NCBI GenBank assembly: GCA_963791885.1
Contig: CAWBUL010000006.1
Location: 620,001-684,000, forward strand
DNA length: 64,000 bases
Direction: 5' to 3'
From: CAVSUZ01 sp963791885
GTDB lineage: Bacteria > Pseudomonadota > Alphaproteobacteria > Acetobacterales > Acetobacteraceae
The position numbers and the translations under genes are program-made. The notes below the pieces were generated by a model. It was not told the DNA's origin and searched no databases. It saw only the letters and a list, made by a program, of their open reading frames with translations. This document shows, one piece after another, positions 9,054 through 16,685 of this stretch. The first letter of the stretch is position 1; each line of letters begins with the position of its first letter.

Positions 9054-9268
9054 GGGCCTTCTCCTGTTGCTTGGTCGGCCACCACGGGATCGCATCGAAG
9101 CCGGCCGTCGGGGGGACCAATGACGGCCATGATCTCTCGGCTGATCCGAAGAGCCGCTTTGTGTGACAGGGCATCGGGGTGCTCGATGAGTGCCAATAGC
9201 TGCAGGATTCGCAGCCGGCGGCCTGCACTGGTGAAACGATCCATACCGTCCATGCACAGGAGGCACAT
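9050..9268 (-). CDS. Small hypothetical protein coupled to the M20 gene
   Basis: The 72-residue frame begins MCLLCMDGMDRF and contains a plausible amphipathic stretch (RLRILQLLALIEHPDALSH). I do not recognise a family. The main argument that it is real is position: its TGA overlaps the GTG start of the M20 hydrolase by four bases (GTGA), a typical coupling arrangement, and the AGGAG serving the hydrolase lies inside it. The short CxxC near the N-terminus is not enough to call a zinc site. Confidence 0.5.
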   Translation of the reverse strand: MCLLCMDGMDRFTSAGRRLRILQLLALIEHPDALSHKAALRISREIMAVIGPPDGRLRCDPVVADQATGEGP

Positions 9269-9488
9269 CGTCGCATCACTCCTGGCGAGAGTTGCCTGGA
9301 AGGCCCAGAAATCCCGCTAACGTCAGCCTCTCCGGGCGGAGTCAAATACGCCCGGAGACTGCGGGCCCCCATAGGGTGTTTGTCAACTGTGCGCTATACT
9401 GGGCGGCGATGTCGCAGGGCTTACGGCGATGAAGGCCGCAGTTGTTCAAACGGCGAAATGTTGCGCGCGACAAAAACGGGAGTTGACC

Positions 9489-9689
9489 ATGGCGGACCCG
9501 ACCAGGGTAAAGAGCTACACAGTTGAGTATGCGGGTGATGTCCTGCTCGATCAGCACGGTGCAGCCATCATTCGATTCGAATCCGCGGCTAACGAGCATG
9601 TCTCGGTCCTGATGGGCAGACGACTTCTGGAGCATCTGCTGCTTGATATTCAGGACGTTCTGGCGAACAAATTTCTTAGTCCCGACTAA
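9489..9689 (+). CDS. Small hypothetical protein
   Basis: The 66-residue protein starts MADPTRVKSYTVEY. The ATG at 9489 is preferred over one 60 bases upstream because GGGAG sits nine bases before it and the residues ahead of it look unstructured. The sequence alternates like a small beta-sheet protein with a C-terminal helix (RRLLEHLLLDIQDVL). No family is recognised. It lies alone between the minus-strand hydrolase unit and the FMN reductase fragment. Confidence 0.5.
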   Translation: MADPTRVKSYTVEYAGDVLLDQHGAAIIRFESAANEHVSVLMGRRLLEHLLLDIQDVLANKFLSPD

Positions 9690-9770
9690 ATGCATGACAG
9701 TCCGCGAGCCGCTCGTGGCGGCAAACAGGCCGGACGCCCGCGGACAGAAGACAGCGGTAAACCGTGCGAA

Positions 9771-9977
9771 TCACCGCCGCAGCCCTCCGGCAGCCTTGAT
9801 TTCAGCTTTTAGCTTCTTAACGGTCGCTGATTGGTCTGCATCATCGTTATAGAGCGGACGATCGCCGATTTGGAGACGTTTGAACGAGAAATCAGGCAGT
9901 TCGAGCCTTTCTACGGCGCTTGCCCGCTTGCGATTTATGGAAACTCCTACCGATTCAACCCGGTCTATGCCGGTCAT
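9771..9977 (-). pseudogene. Fragment of an NADPH-dependent FMN reductase gene
   Basis: The frame reads VGVSINRKRASAVERL, which matches the phosphate-loop region of the intact reductase at 367-945, then LPDFSFKRLQIGDRPLYNDD and a helix ending at a TGA at 9771. Only the first third of the protein remains; the PEYN signature and the C-terminal half are absent. It overlaps the 3' end of the glycosidase gene by a few codons, so it is a deletion remnant. Confidence 0.65.
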
Positions 9978-11604
9978 AGCAGCCACGGTTCCCCGCGTCC
10001 GCGACGGCCAGGAAGGTGATGCTCGCCGGCGCGAGTTCCAAAGCTCCAGACGGAGTGCGGTTGCCTTGCAGTCTCGGGAGTTCGTCACTGGCCCCCAGCG
10101 CAAGTTCGTGCCCGTTCAATTGAACCTGAGAGTCCTCGAGCGTCTGCGCGGTCAGCGTGTAACGATCCGCGGGCAATGGGAGGGCAATGAATTCCGGCGT
10201 AGTGCGGTTCGTGTTGATCGCCATGAGCGTCACGCCGCTAGGGTGGCCGCGCAGGCAGTGAGCGTAAAGGTGCAGGCCCGGCCGGGAGGGTCCGGCCTCA
10301 AGGACGGTCGGACCCATAAGTCTACGCCACAGCAAGGCCGCCCAGTAATTGGGGCGCGGTGTGAAGGTGCGCTGGTCAAGCAGGCCATATTCACTCGCCG
10401 CGAGCGTATTGTGGAAGATGACCTTGACTCCTTGCTTGGCTAGGCGACCCGCCTGGTCGAGAAAACGGAAACTATCGAGGAACGTGGCCGCCCATGGATT
10501 GCCGCCGCACGCCGCATCGGCGATCTCAGTGATCCACACGGGCCTGTCCGCCTCAAAGCGGTCTCGCACCCTGCTGTAGAAAGCGTAGCTCCGATCCGCG
10601 CGAGCGAGCCACTCCTCTGATAAGGCCGCTCCGGCAGTTGTCTGCGCTCCCGCTCCCATCGAGGCGCAGCGTATCGATGCCGCGCCATAGAAATGATACG
10701 CAAAGATATCAAAAACGGGGCGCGGAACAGCGGAGAGGAGATCCGCTGTCTTGAGGACGGAGAGCGCTCCAGGCCTCATGGCCGGCAGCAATACTGCCTC
10801 GCCGACCGCGCTGGGGCCGGCGATCCGCATGTCGGGGGCGGTCGCCTGAGCGAACGACCGGAAGACCGCGAAGTCCCGCGCATACGCCGCCGCGTTATAT
10901 CCGGCGGGCGCGCCTCCGTACTCCGGCATCGTCGGCTCATTGAAGAACTCCGCCGCGGCGATGTCGCCACCAACGGACTGCGTATACGCGAGGAGCTTGT
11001 GGGCCTGCTCCGGCGTCCACACGCCGGCTGCGTCGCGCACGCCCGCGCTGATCGCGAACGAGGCTACGAGCTGCGCGTTCACCGCGTGTGCGAAGTCGAT
11101 GCCGCCCCGCCATTCGGCGCGGGTCAGCACGCCCTGAAATCCCGAAGGCGCGGTCGTTGGGGCAGGAGTGTCGGAGTCGTGGAAGTAAACGGAGTTTGCC
11201 CACGTGCCGCTTACGCGCACGTAGGCAGGCCCGAGCGCTGCGGCCAACTTGCGCAAGCGCGCGTTGGCCAGGTCGATCGGCGGCCGCGCCTGGAACATGG
11301 GTGCATCCGGGCCGGCTTGAGGGCCGGCGCCGCTCGACATGGGCACCGCAGGAGCGGGCGAGGGATCATGCGCAGCTTGGCTCGACCCGTCGTATGGTTT
11401 CCAGAACTTACCACCGATTATCTCAGCCATCTCCACGTTATATGACAGATAGCGTTCATCAACTGTGGCGATCACCGGCAGTGTGGCAGGTGCCACGGAG
11501 ACGGACTCAGCGCGCGCGGGATTTGTAAAACCCATCGCCACGCCGAGAAACGCCATGGCCGTGTCCGCGCAGAGCGCGACGATCCTGCCCTTGCTCAAGG
11601 TCAT
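9955..11604 (-). CDS. Secreted glycoside hydrolase family 79 (heparanase/beta-glucuronidase-like)
   Basis: The protein of about 549 residues begins with a Sec-type signal (MTLSKGRIVALCADTAMAF, cleavage near ARA-ES). The catalytic pair is recognisable: the acid/base in AEFFNEPTMPEYGG and the nucleophile in RPVWITEIADAACGG. The latter is followed by FLDSFRFLDQAGRLAKQGVKV and HNTLAASEYGLLD, as in heparanase-like TIM barrels, and then a beta-sandwich domain. Known members remove glucuronic acid or 4-O-methylglucuronate from polysaccharides or proteoglycans, here probably in the periplasm or outside the cell. The start at 11604 has an AAGGAG lying closer than usual. The frame is open upstream into a DNA-binding domain remnant, so a fused product starting at 11901 is possible but would bury the signal peptide. 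Confidence 0.75.
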   Translation of the reverse strand: MTLSKGRIVALCADTAMAFLGVAMGFTNPARAESVSVAPATLPVIATVDERYLSYNVEMAEIIGGKFWKPYDGSSQAAHDPSPAPAVPMSSGAGPQAGPDAPMFQARPPIDLANARLRKLAAALGPAYVRVSGTWANSVYFHDSDTPAPTTAPSGFQGVLTRAEWRGGIDFAHAVNAQLVASFAISAGVRDAAGVWTPEQAHKLLAYTQSVGGDIAAAEFFNEPTMPEYGGAPAGYNAAAYARDFAVFRSFAQATAPDMRIAGPSAVGEAVLLPAMRPGALSVLKTADLLSAVPRPVFDIFAYHFYGAASIRCASMGAGAQTTAGAALSEEWLARADRSYAFYSRVRDRFEADRPVWITEIADAACGGNPWAATFLDSFRFLDQAGRLAKQGVKVIFHNTLAASEYGLLDQRTFTPRPNYWAALLWRRLMGPTVLEAGPSRPGLHLYAHCLRGHPSGVTLMAINTNRTTPEFIALPLPADRYTLTAQTLEDSQVQLNGHELALGASDELPRLQGNRTPSGALELAPASITFLAVADAGNRGCYDRHRPG

Positions 11605-11901
11605 GCTCCTTGTGTCGAGATCGCAGTAAGGCCTCCTTCGACGATCAGTTGCAGAATAATCCCGGCCGGAAGCTGTCTGAATACAGCTTTCTCCGGTGCG
11701 CCCGCCATCGAGAATGCGGCGCAATGCTGCGATCTGCACTGTCAGGTTGTTCGGCTCGACGGCAACGCCGGGCCATACGGCGTCAATGGTAGCATCCTTG
11801 GAAACGAGCGCACCCGAACGTTCCAGCAAAACCGCGAGGATGTCGAGTGTGCGTGATCCAAGCGGCACCGGCTTTTCTCTGTATTCACGAGTGTGCAGCA
11901 A
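11605..11901 (-). pseudogene. Winged-helix (OmpR/CadC-type) DNA-binding domain remnant in frame with the glycosidase
   Basis: The stretch reads VPLGSRTLDILAVLLERSG, SKDATIDAVWPG, NLTVQIAALRRIL and ESCIQTASGRDYSAT. This is the transcriptional-regulator C-terminal winged helix that normally heads ATPase- or sensor-type regulators. Its first strands are missing: a stop lies about ten codons upstream of the TTG at 11901, and no ATG or GTG is available. The rest of the regulator is gone too, and the frame runs straight into the signal peptide of the GH79 enzyme. I take it as the stump of a regulator gene joined by deletion to the glycosidase gene. Confidence 0.65.
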
Positions 11902-12080
11902 GCGGACGGTTCCAGCAGCCGTTATGAACTATAGGGTCTACCTCCTTGATGCAGATGGCCACATCCGTGCTGGGGAAGCTTCTCCACGGAGTTCGATCAC
12001 AAGGCCCTTGGGATACATCTGTTGTCTATGACGCGTGTTCTGACGTCTTTCCCGCGTGTGAGGTCTGGCGAGGGAGCACG

Positions 12081-12257
12081 ATGATGACCAAGCTTCCTCT
12101 AGCTTCCCAACCCCCCACGCCAGAGCCACCTCTCTCCGCTGAAGGCCTCCAGACGACCGTGATCGAACGGGCAGACCGGTTGCAACGGTCGTTCGCGTGT
12201 GTGAGAGAGAGCAGGTGGCTGGTGGACGTTCTGAACGATCTGAAAGAGCGTCACTAA
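12081..12257 (+). CDS. Small hypothetical protein
   Basis: The 58-residue frame starts MMTKLPLASQPPTPEPPLS, with GAGGGAG five to six bases before the ATG. After the proline-rich N-terminus comes a helical segment (TTVIERADRLQRSF) and the end SRWLVDVLNDLKERH. No family is recognised. The good ribosome site and helix-like composition support it, but it could be a 3' relic of a larger gene. The IS427-type element begins about 40 bp downstream. Confidence 0.4.
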   Translation: MMTKLPLASQPPTPEPPLSAEGLQTTVIERADRLQRSFACVRESRWLVDVLNDLKERH

Positions 12258-12295
12258 TCGTCCAATCGGGGAGCAGAGTTGGTCAGGGTCAGTTA

Positions 12296-13159
12296 GGGCG
12301 AAGACTCATCTGACTACTTGAGGAAGTAGGCAAGGGCGGCGGCGATGCAGAGGGTGGAGACGAAAGTTTCGTCGAGCCGATCGTAGCGCGTTGCCAGGCG
12401 TCGAAAGTCCTTGAGGCGGCAGAAGGTGCGTTCGACGATATTGCGCCGCCTATAGGTGACGGCGTCGAACGGATAGGGCTGCTTTCGGTTCTTGCGGTTG
12501 GGGATGATGACGCGGCTGCCGCGGTCCGCCAGCCAACGGCGCAATTCGGCACTGTCGTAAGCGGCATCGGCGATCACGCGCAGGTCGGGCGGCAGTCGAG
12601 CCAACATTGCCTGCGCCGGCACGCTATCGTGGCGCTCACCGCCGGTCAGCGCGATGACCTTGGGTCGGCCGTGAGCATCAGCGATCAGATGGATTTTGGT
12701 ATTGCGCCCGCCGCGGCTCGTCCCGATCCCACGCGAACCCCCCTTTTTCGCCGCCCGGCGCTGGCCGACCGGTGGACCTTGATATGCGTGCTGTCCAGCA
12801 AGGCTTCGGCCGGCGGGCCGCCGGCGCGCGCAAGTTCCATGAACACACGCTCCCAGATCCCGCGCACTGCCCAGCGCACGAACCGATTATACAGTGTCTT
12901 GCGTGGCCCATATTCCAACGGTGCGTCGGACCATCGGCAACCGGAGATGATGACTTGGATGATGCCGCTGATCACGCGCCGATCATCCACCCGTCGCTTG
13001 CCGCGTATGTAGACGGGCAGCAATGGGTCAATCTTCTCCCACTGCCCGTCGCTCAACCAGAAATACCCTGTGACCATGCTGCCCCGAATCGATGCAAACT
13101 CCGACCACAGGGAATCAACAACCTATTGATTTGGCAATAACCCAATTGGGTCTTCGCCC
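12296..13159 (-). mobile_element. IS5 family insertion sequence, IS427 group, 864 bp, with TA duplication
   Basis: Both ends carry GGGCGAAGAC reading inward (12296-12305 and the complement at 13150-13159). The dinucleotide TA flanks both sides (12294-12295 and 13160-13161), so the empty site was TTAG, matching the YTAR preference of the IS427 group. The size is typical. The insertion lies in the stop codon of the small gene at 13159-13338. The borders are among the best defined in the window. Confidence 0.9.
12314..13077 (-). CDS. IS427-group transposase, orfA-orfB joined by frameshift
   Basis: OrfA (13077 to about 12745) starts MVTGYFWLSDGQWEKIDPLLP and contains the first catalytic aspartate in LLDSTHIKVHRSA. 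At an A5G6 run near 12745 reading passes to the -1 frame, giving AKKGGSRGIGTSRGGRNTK. It then has the second aspartate in IADAAYDSAELRRWL and the glutamate in NIVERTFCRLKDFRRLATRYDR, ending ALAYFLK at 12314. A two-frame arrangement with a -1 shift at an A/G run is the normal way this IS group makes its transposase, so the element may be active. It catalyses cut-and-paste DDE transposition of the 864-bp element. Confidence 0.85.
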
Positions 13160-13338
13160 TAGTCGATATTCTGCCCCTCTTCGGAGTCGCCATTCTCAGC
13201 GGCGTTCTTGTCCGCATCGCGTTCAAGTTCCTCGGCGGCGGCGATCAAGTGTTCTACCACGCCCCGATCAGATACCATCTGGGCTATATTCCGGTATCGT
13301 TTGGCCCGGTCACGTTTTTCAGCCGGCAACTCTTCCAT
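13159..13338 (-). CDS. Small conserved-looking alphaproteobacterial protein, stop codon rebuilt by an IS
   Basis: The frame encodes 59 residues, starting MEELPAEKRDRAKRYRNIA and continuing with a charged helical pattern (VEHLIAAAEELERDADK). It resembles the short helical proteins of about 60 residues common in alphaproteobacteria that are named only as hypothetical. Its stop is TAG, made of the duplicated TA plus the terminal G of the IS427-type element. Removing the element restores TAA at the same codon, so the protein itself is unchanged. Function unknown. Confidence 0.6.
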   Translation of the reverse strand: MEELPAEKRDRAKRYRNIAQMVSDRGVVEHLIAAAEELERDADKNAAENGDSEEGQNID

Positions 13339-13409
13339 CGTTTATGATACACTTTGAGACCCCGTAGCGGCATCACGTTCCCTTGTCGAAGTTCGCTGGC
13401 GCGCTTCCA

Positions 13410-13898
13410 TCATGCACGGATCGTTCCGGAAGCACAGGCTGTTTCAGCCAACATAATCGACGGATCGTCATCGCTTTCGCCAGCCTTATTGACGCGACGC
13501 GACACGACACCGGTCATTCTCGCGGCATTCTTTCCGGTGCGCACATCGCCGACCTTGAGGGTCGCCACCTCTGATACTCGTAACCCGGCACCATACGCAG
13601 TACCGAGAGCCGCCCTGTACTTCGGCCCGGGCGCTACCTCGTGCAGTCGCCCCACCTCTTCGACGTTGAGCACCGTTGGCAGCCTGCGAGGGTAGCGGAC
13701 GATGACGAAGCGGCGCGACAGGTCAGGCCGATCGAGCGTCACCGTGAAGAAGAAGCGCAGCGGCGATACAGAGCAATTGATGCTTTGCGGCTGCACGCCA
13801 CTCGCGGCTTGGTGGACCTGGAAGCGGCGGATATCCTCAGGTGTCGCCGTATCGGGTGGGCGCTTGAGGAACGCGGCGAAGCTCCGCACGAAACGCAC
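13410..13898 (-). pseudogene. Tyrosine recombinase (integrase) fragment
   Basis: The fragment gives RRFQVHQAASGVQPQSIN, LRFFFTVTLDRPDL, RYPRRLPTVLNVEEVGRL and GAGLRVSEVATLKVGDV. That is the SAM-like core-binding domain and the first catalytic arginine of integrases of the kind that accompany IS91-like or ISPps-type elements. After LKVGDV the rest of the catalytic domain (HxxR, H, Tyr) is replaced by unrelated codons, and the N-terminus is also cut. It is not functional. Confidence 0.75.
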
Positions 13899-13932
13899 GT
13901 GATCCGCGATCCCCCAGCAGAACCCGGGTCAA

Positions 13933-14817
13933 TCAGGCGGCAAGCAGTCCGAGCTCGTCCAGCACACGACGCAGCGGCACGATCTTGTGCATCGGCAGAG
14001 GCAGGCGGGGCGGGCGCGGATCGCCCACCGACATGCCGCGCATCGCCAACGCCGCCTTGGTGGCGGAGACGTACAAATCGCCGCTGATGGCATCCAACAA
14101 CGCGGCGATGCGGTCATTGATGCGTCGCCCCGCTTCGACGTCGCGCTCCTCCACCGTCTTGACGAAGAGCGCAGTCGAGAGGTCGGGCGCGATGTTCGAG
14201 AAGACCGAGACATAGCCGGCGGCGCCGGCGAGATAGCTCTCCCAAGGGAAATAGCCGGCGAACACCGTCATGGCCTCGCCGCAGAGACGGATGATCTCGC
14301 TCACGCGCGGGACGCTGCCGCTCAATTCCTTGATGTAGGAGATGTTGGGAATGCGCGAGAGCCGCGCGACCAGCGGCGCCTTCATGTCCACGTTGGAGGT
14401 GAACGGGTTGTTGTAGATCATGATCGGCAGCGAGATCGCTTCCGCGATGCGCTTGTAGTGGACGAACAGCTCATCCTCGGTGGGCGAGGAGTAGAAGGGC
14501 GGGACGATCATCACACCGTCGGCCCCGAGCTCTTCCGCCTCGCGGCTGAGTGCGATCGCTTCGTCGGTCCATTCCGCCGCGGTGCCGACCAGGACGGGCA
14601 CACGCCTAGCCGCCTGCGAGATCACGGCGGTAGCCACCTGCCGGCGCTCTTCCCGGGTGAGGGAGAGGAACTCGCCCGTGCTGCCGAGCGGGACGAGGCC
14701 CTGCGCGCTGTTTTCGATCTGCCAGTCGACGAACCGGCGCAGGGTGGGCTCGTCCACTCGGCCCGCTGCATCGAACGGCGTGACCATCACCGTGAAGCTG
14801 CCGCGGAATCCCACCAT
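13933..14817 (-). CDS. Dihydrodipicolinate synthase/N-acetylneuraminate lyase family aldolase
   Basis: The class I aldolase has 294 residues. From the ATG at 14817 (AGGGGGTGG just upstream) it starts MVGFRGSFTVMVTPFD. It has the phosphate/carboxylate motif GSTGEF (residues 45-50), Tyr135 in IYNNPF and the Schiff-base lysine Lys163 in YIKELSG. Family members condense or cleave pyruvate with an aldehyde; apart from true DapA, many act in sugar-acid or hydroxyproline breakdown. There is no lysine-pathway context here: the downstream neighbour is an integrase fragment. I therefore read it as a catabolic or orphan paralogue rather than dapA. Confidence 0.88.
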   Translation of the reverse strand: MVGFRGSFTVMVTPFDAAGRVDEPTLRRFVDWQIENSAQGLVPLGSTGEFLSLTREERRQVATAVISQAARRVPVLVGTAAEWTDEAIALSREAEELGADGVMIVPPFYSSPTEDELFVHYKRIAEAISLPIMIYNNPFTSNVDMKAPLVARLSRIPNISYIKELSGSVPRVSEIIRLCGEAMTVFAGYFPWESYLAGAAGYVSVFSNIAPDLSTALFVKTVEERDVEAGRRINDRIAALLDAISGDLYVSATKAALAMRGMSVGDPRPPRLPLPMHKIVPLRRVLDELGLLAA

Positions 14818-14839
14818 TCCACCCCCTGCCGAACCCACG

Positions 14840-15180
14840 TCGATCTCTATTGATGCCGGAAGGTTGAAATTCGATCAAATCGTCTGCCAATCGGTTTGGC
14901 AACTTGCGCCGCAACGGCGCCTCCGGGGACCACTCCTGGGAAGAGTGCCGTGCCCTTTCTGGAAGTGAACGATTTCGAATGCGGAGAAGCCTCTGCTATA
15001 CGGCGCGGATTCGCCGCCCTGCTCATGACGGATTCCGTTCTGCTTATCAGGCTATGAGGCCTCTTACATTCGGCGGGTTGTGCTGGCCACTCTCAAGCTC
15101 GGTGAGGCTTTCGTGGCAAAGCACACCAAACCGGCCAAGGCAGCGTGAAAAGCAAGGGGGGCTTTGATCAATGAGAAAAG
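14840..15180. other. Intergenic stretch with a short coding-like tail before a terminator
   Basis: No full gene is supported. A plus-strand frame ending at a TGA near 15147 reads YEASYIRRVVLATLKLGEAF followed by VAKHTKPAKAA. It looks protein-like and is followed by a hairpin terminator, so it may be the 3' end of an eroded gene. I do not recognise it. Confidence 0.3.
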
Positions 15181-15207
15181 GGGAGCCTGCGAGGCTCCCT
15201 TTTTTGT
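15181..15207 (+). terminator. Rho-independent terminator
   Basis: GGGAGCC and GGCTCCC form a seven-base stem around a TGCGA loop, followed by six T. An AAAAG run on the other side could let it work weakly in the reverse direction. It would end transcription of whatever lay at about 15000-15150 on the plus strand. Confidence 0.8.
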
Positions 15208-15335
15208 AACCGCCCCTCAAGTACGGTTGCATTATTAACCTTTTTCTTTGCGTTTTCGCTCCGATTATATTAACAAAATCTACTCCTCAGCACGCGTGGG
15301 CATGTGGCTCCGCGAGGGTTTCGGAGAACATTGGA

Positions 15336-15560
15336 ATGCAAATGCATCCATCGATCACACGAGAGCGTGTCCGGCGCGCGGTCGAGCGTAGGATCCCAAG
15401 GTTCGATGATCCCGGTTTCTGCATCGCATGTGGCGTTGAGGTTTCCGGCGTGAAGCCAGATGCCCGCGAACAGGTGTGCAAGGCGTGCGGCGCTGCCGCT
15501 ATCTACGGAGCCGAGGAGCTGCAATTTCAGATGCAAGCCGGAGGTCGGGGATTCATCTAG
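15336..15560 (+). CDS. Small zinc-ribbon protein
   Basis: The 74-residue protein has two CxxC pairs (CIACG and CKACG) about 20 residues apart, an arrangement that binds one zinc ion. Ahead of them is a basic helical segment (ITRERVRRAVERRIPRFDD). Such proteins occur in plasmids, phages and integrative elements and are usually unnamed. An AT-rich stretch at 15215-15290 lies upstream and could contain its promoter. It stands just before other element-type genes, so an accessory role in DNA or RNA binding is plausible but unproven. Confidence 0.55.
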   Translation: MQMHPSITRERVRRAVERRIPRFDDPGFCIACGVEVSGVKPDAREQVCKACGAAAIYGAEELQFQMQAGGRGFI

Positions 15561-15654
15561 CGCATTGAGACGGGGAGCTTACGCGGCGCCCTTTCTCTAT
15601 GCGCTTGACGCAGAGCCGGGGGCAATTCGGCCCCGGTGGTTTGGAGTGCAAAAA

Positions 15655-15790
15655 TGCACAACGTCTCGACCGTGGTGAATGGCAATAAGCTCGTCATCAC
15701 CATCGACATCAGACCATCAAGCAAGCGCCGCCGTCATCGACCGGCCGCACGAAGCTGGTCGCGTCCACTGCGGGAGCCATGCCGATCCGC
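15655..15790 (+). pseudogene. Short hypothetical gene, frameshifted
   Basis: An ATG at 15655 opens MHNVSTVVNGNKLVITIDI. After about 15712 the matching continuation is in another frame: QTIKQAPPSSTGRTKLVAST followed by AGAMPI. The combined strand-rich pattern resembles short proteins of 60-70 residues found on integrative elements and phages, without known function. The indel breaks the frame before the likely end. Confidence 0.4.
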
Positions 15791-15792
15791 GG

Positions 15793-16455
15793 CCAGGACT
15801 GCAAACCGTGTTTGCCCATCGTAAGGGCAACGCGGTGCGGCTGGTCACCACCGATGGCACGCGCATGTTCATCAGTTCATTTAAGCCCGGTAAGGAGGCG
15901 ATCCTGCCGAGCTGGCTTGAGAAAGGCGTGATGATCTCCACGGACGCGTTCCGCCCGGCGATTGAACCTGCTGCGCCAGCTTGGGGGAGCATCGGTCGCA
16001 ATGCTCCGCTACACGGTGGATCAACCGACGGCGATACTTGCGGACGCCAACGAACGCAGCATGTTCCGCATCGGGATCGACACCCACAACAAGTTTCCCG
16101 AGTACGAAAACGTGCTCCGGGAAGAGTCGTTCGGCGGCACGCTCGACGGCGAGGGCAATATCGCCAGCGGCGGCGAGTGGCAGGCGGTGGGCTTCAATTC
16201 GACTTACCTCCGCCACGTCAACGACATCGCCAAGGCGCTGTCGGCTGGCCTTTCCAAGCACGAGAAAGAGCGCGGCATGGTGGCGCGGGCCTTTCAGGGC
16301 GCGCCCACGGCGCCGCAGGTGTTCGATTTCTCGGCATGGCCCGGTGCGATCCTGATCGTGATGCCGCACCATTTGCCCGAGTTTTCAAGAGAGGCCGCCG
16401 CGATCCTCTCACCGGTCACGAAAGGCAGGATCGTGGTGCTGAAAGCGCATGCGAC
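15793..16455 (+). pseudogene. DNA polymerase III beta-clamp-like (DnaN domain) protein, frameshifted
   Basis: The first frame reads AVRLVTTDGTRMFISSFK and GVMISTDAFRPAIE. At about 15960 a one-base shift leads to LLRQLGGASVAMLRYTVDQ, NKFPEYENVL, WQAVGFNSTYLRHVNDIAKAL and ILIVMPHHLPE. These correspond in order to sliding-clamp elements: the ATDGHRL-type loop of domain 2, the KFPDYxxVIP-type strand, GFNxxYLxDALKAL and the closing VVMPMRL. Similarity is remote, and the N-terminal domain is absent or unrecognisable. Accessory clamp-like proteins of this kind occur on mobile elements; here it is broken, with no polymerase partner nearby. Confidence 0.45.
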
Positions 16456-16685
16456 GGGCTGCATGCCCGGTAAATTCGGCTCTTCGTGCCGACGTTTGCA
16501 GATCCAGGACGGGCCGGCCTTCCTCCTCGACTCGCCTGAGCGTCCTTGTCTTTGTTCGGGGACATGCCGGACCGGTCCCCTGATCGTGCCTGCGCGCAGG
16601 GTACGCATCACGCTGAGCTGCAGGTCGATCGTCTGCGCCGCCGTGGCACATGTGCTGATCCCGCAGCGCGGCTATAGTTCCGGCC

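Noticed and set aside
10693..11445. Plus-strand open frame of about 250 codons
   Set aside because: Antisense to the GH79 gene with low-complexity Arg-rich translation and no motif.
13987..14853. Plus-strand open frame of 288 codons
   Set aside because: Antisense to the DapA-family gene; sequence is charged and repetitive with no recognisable domain.
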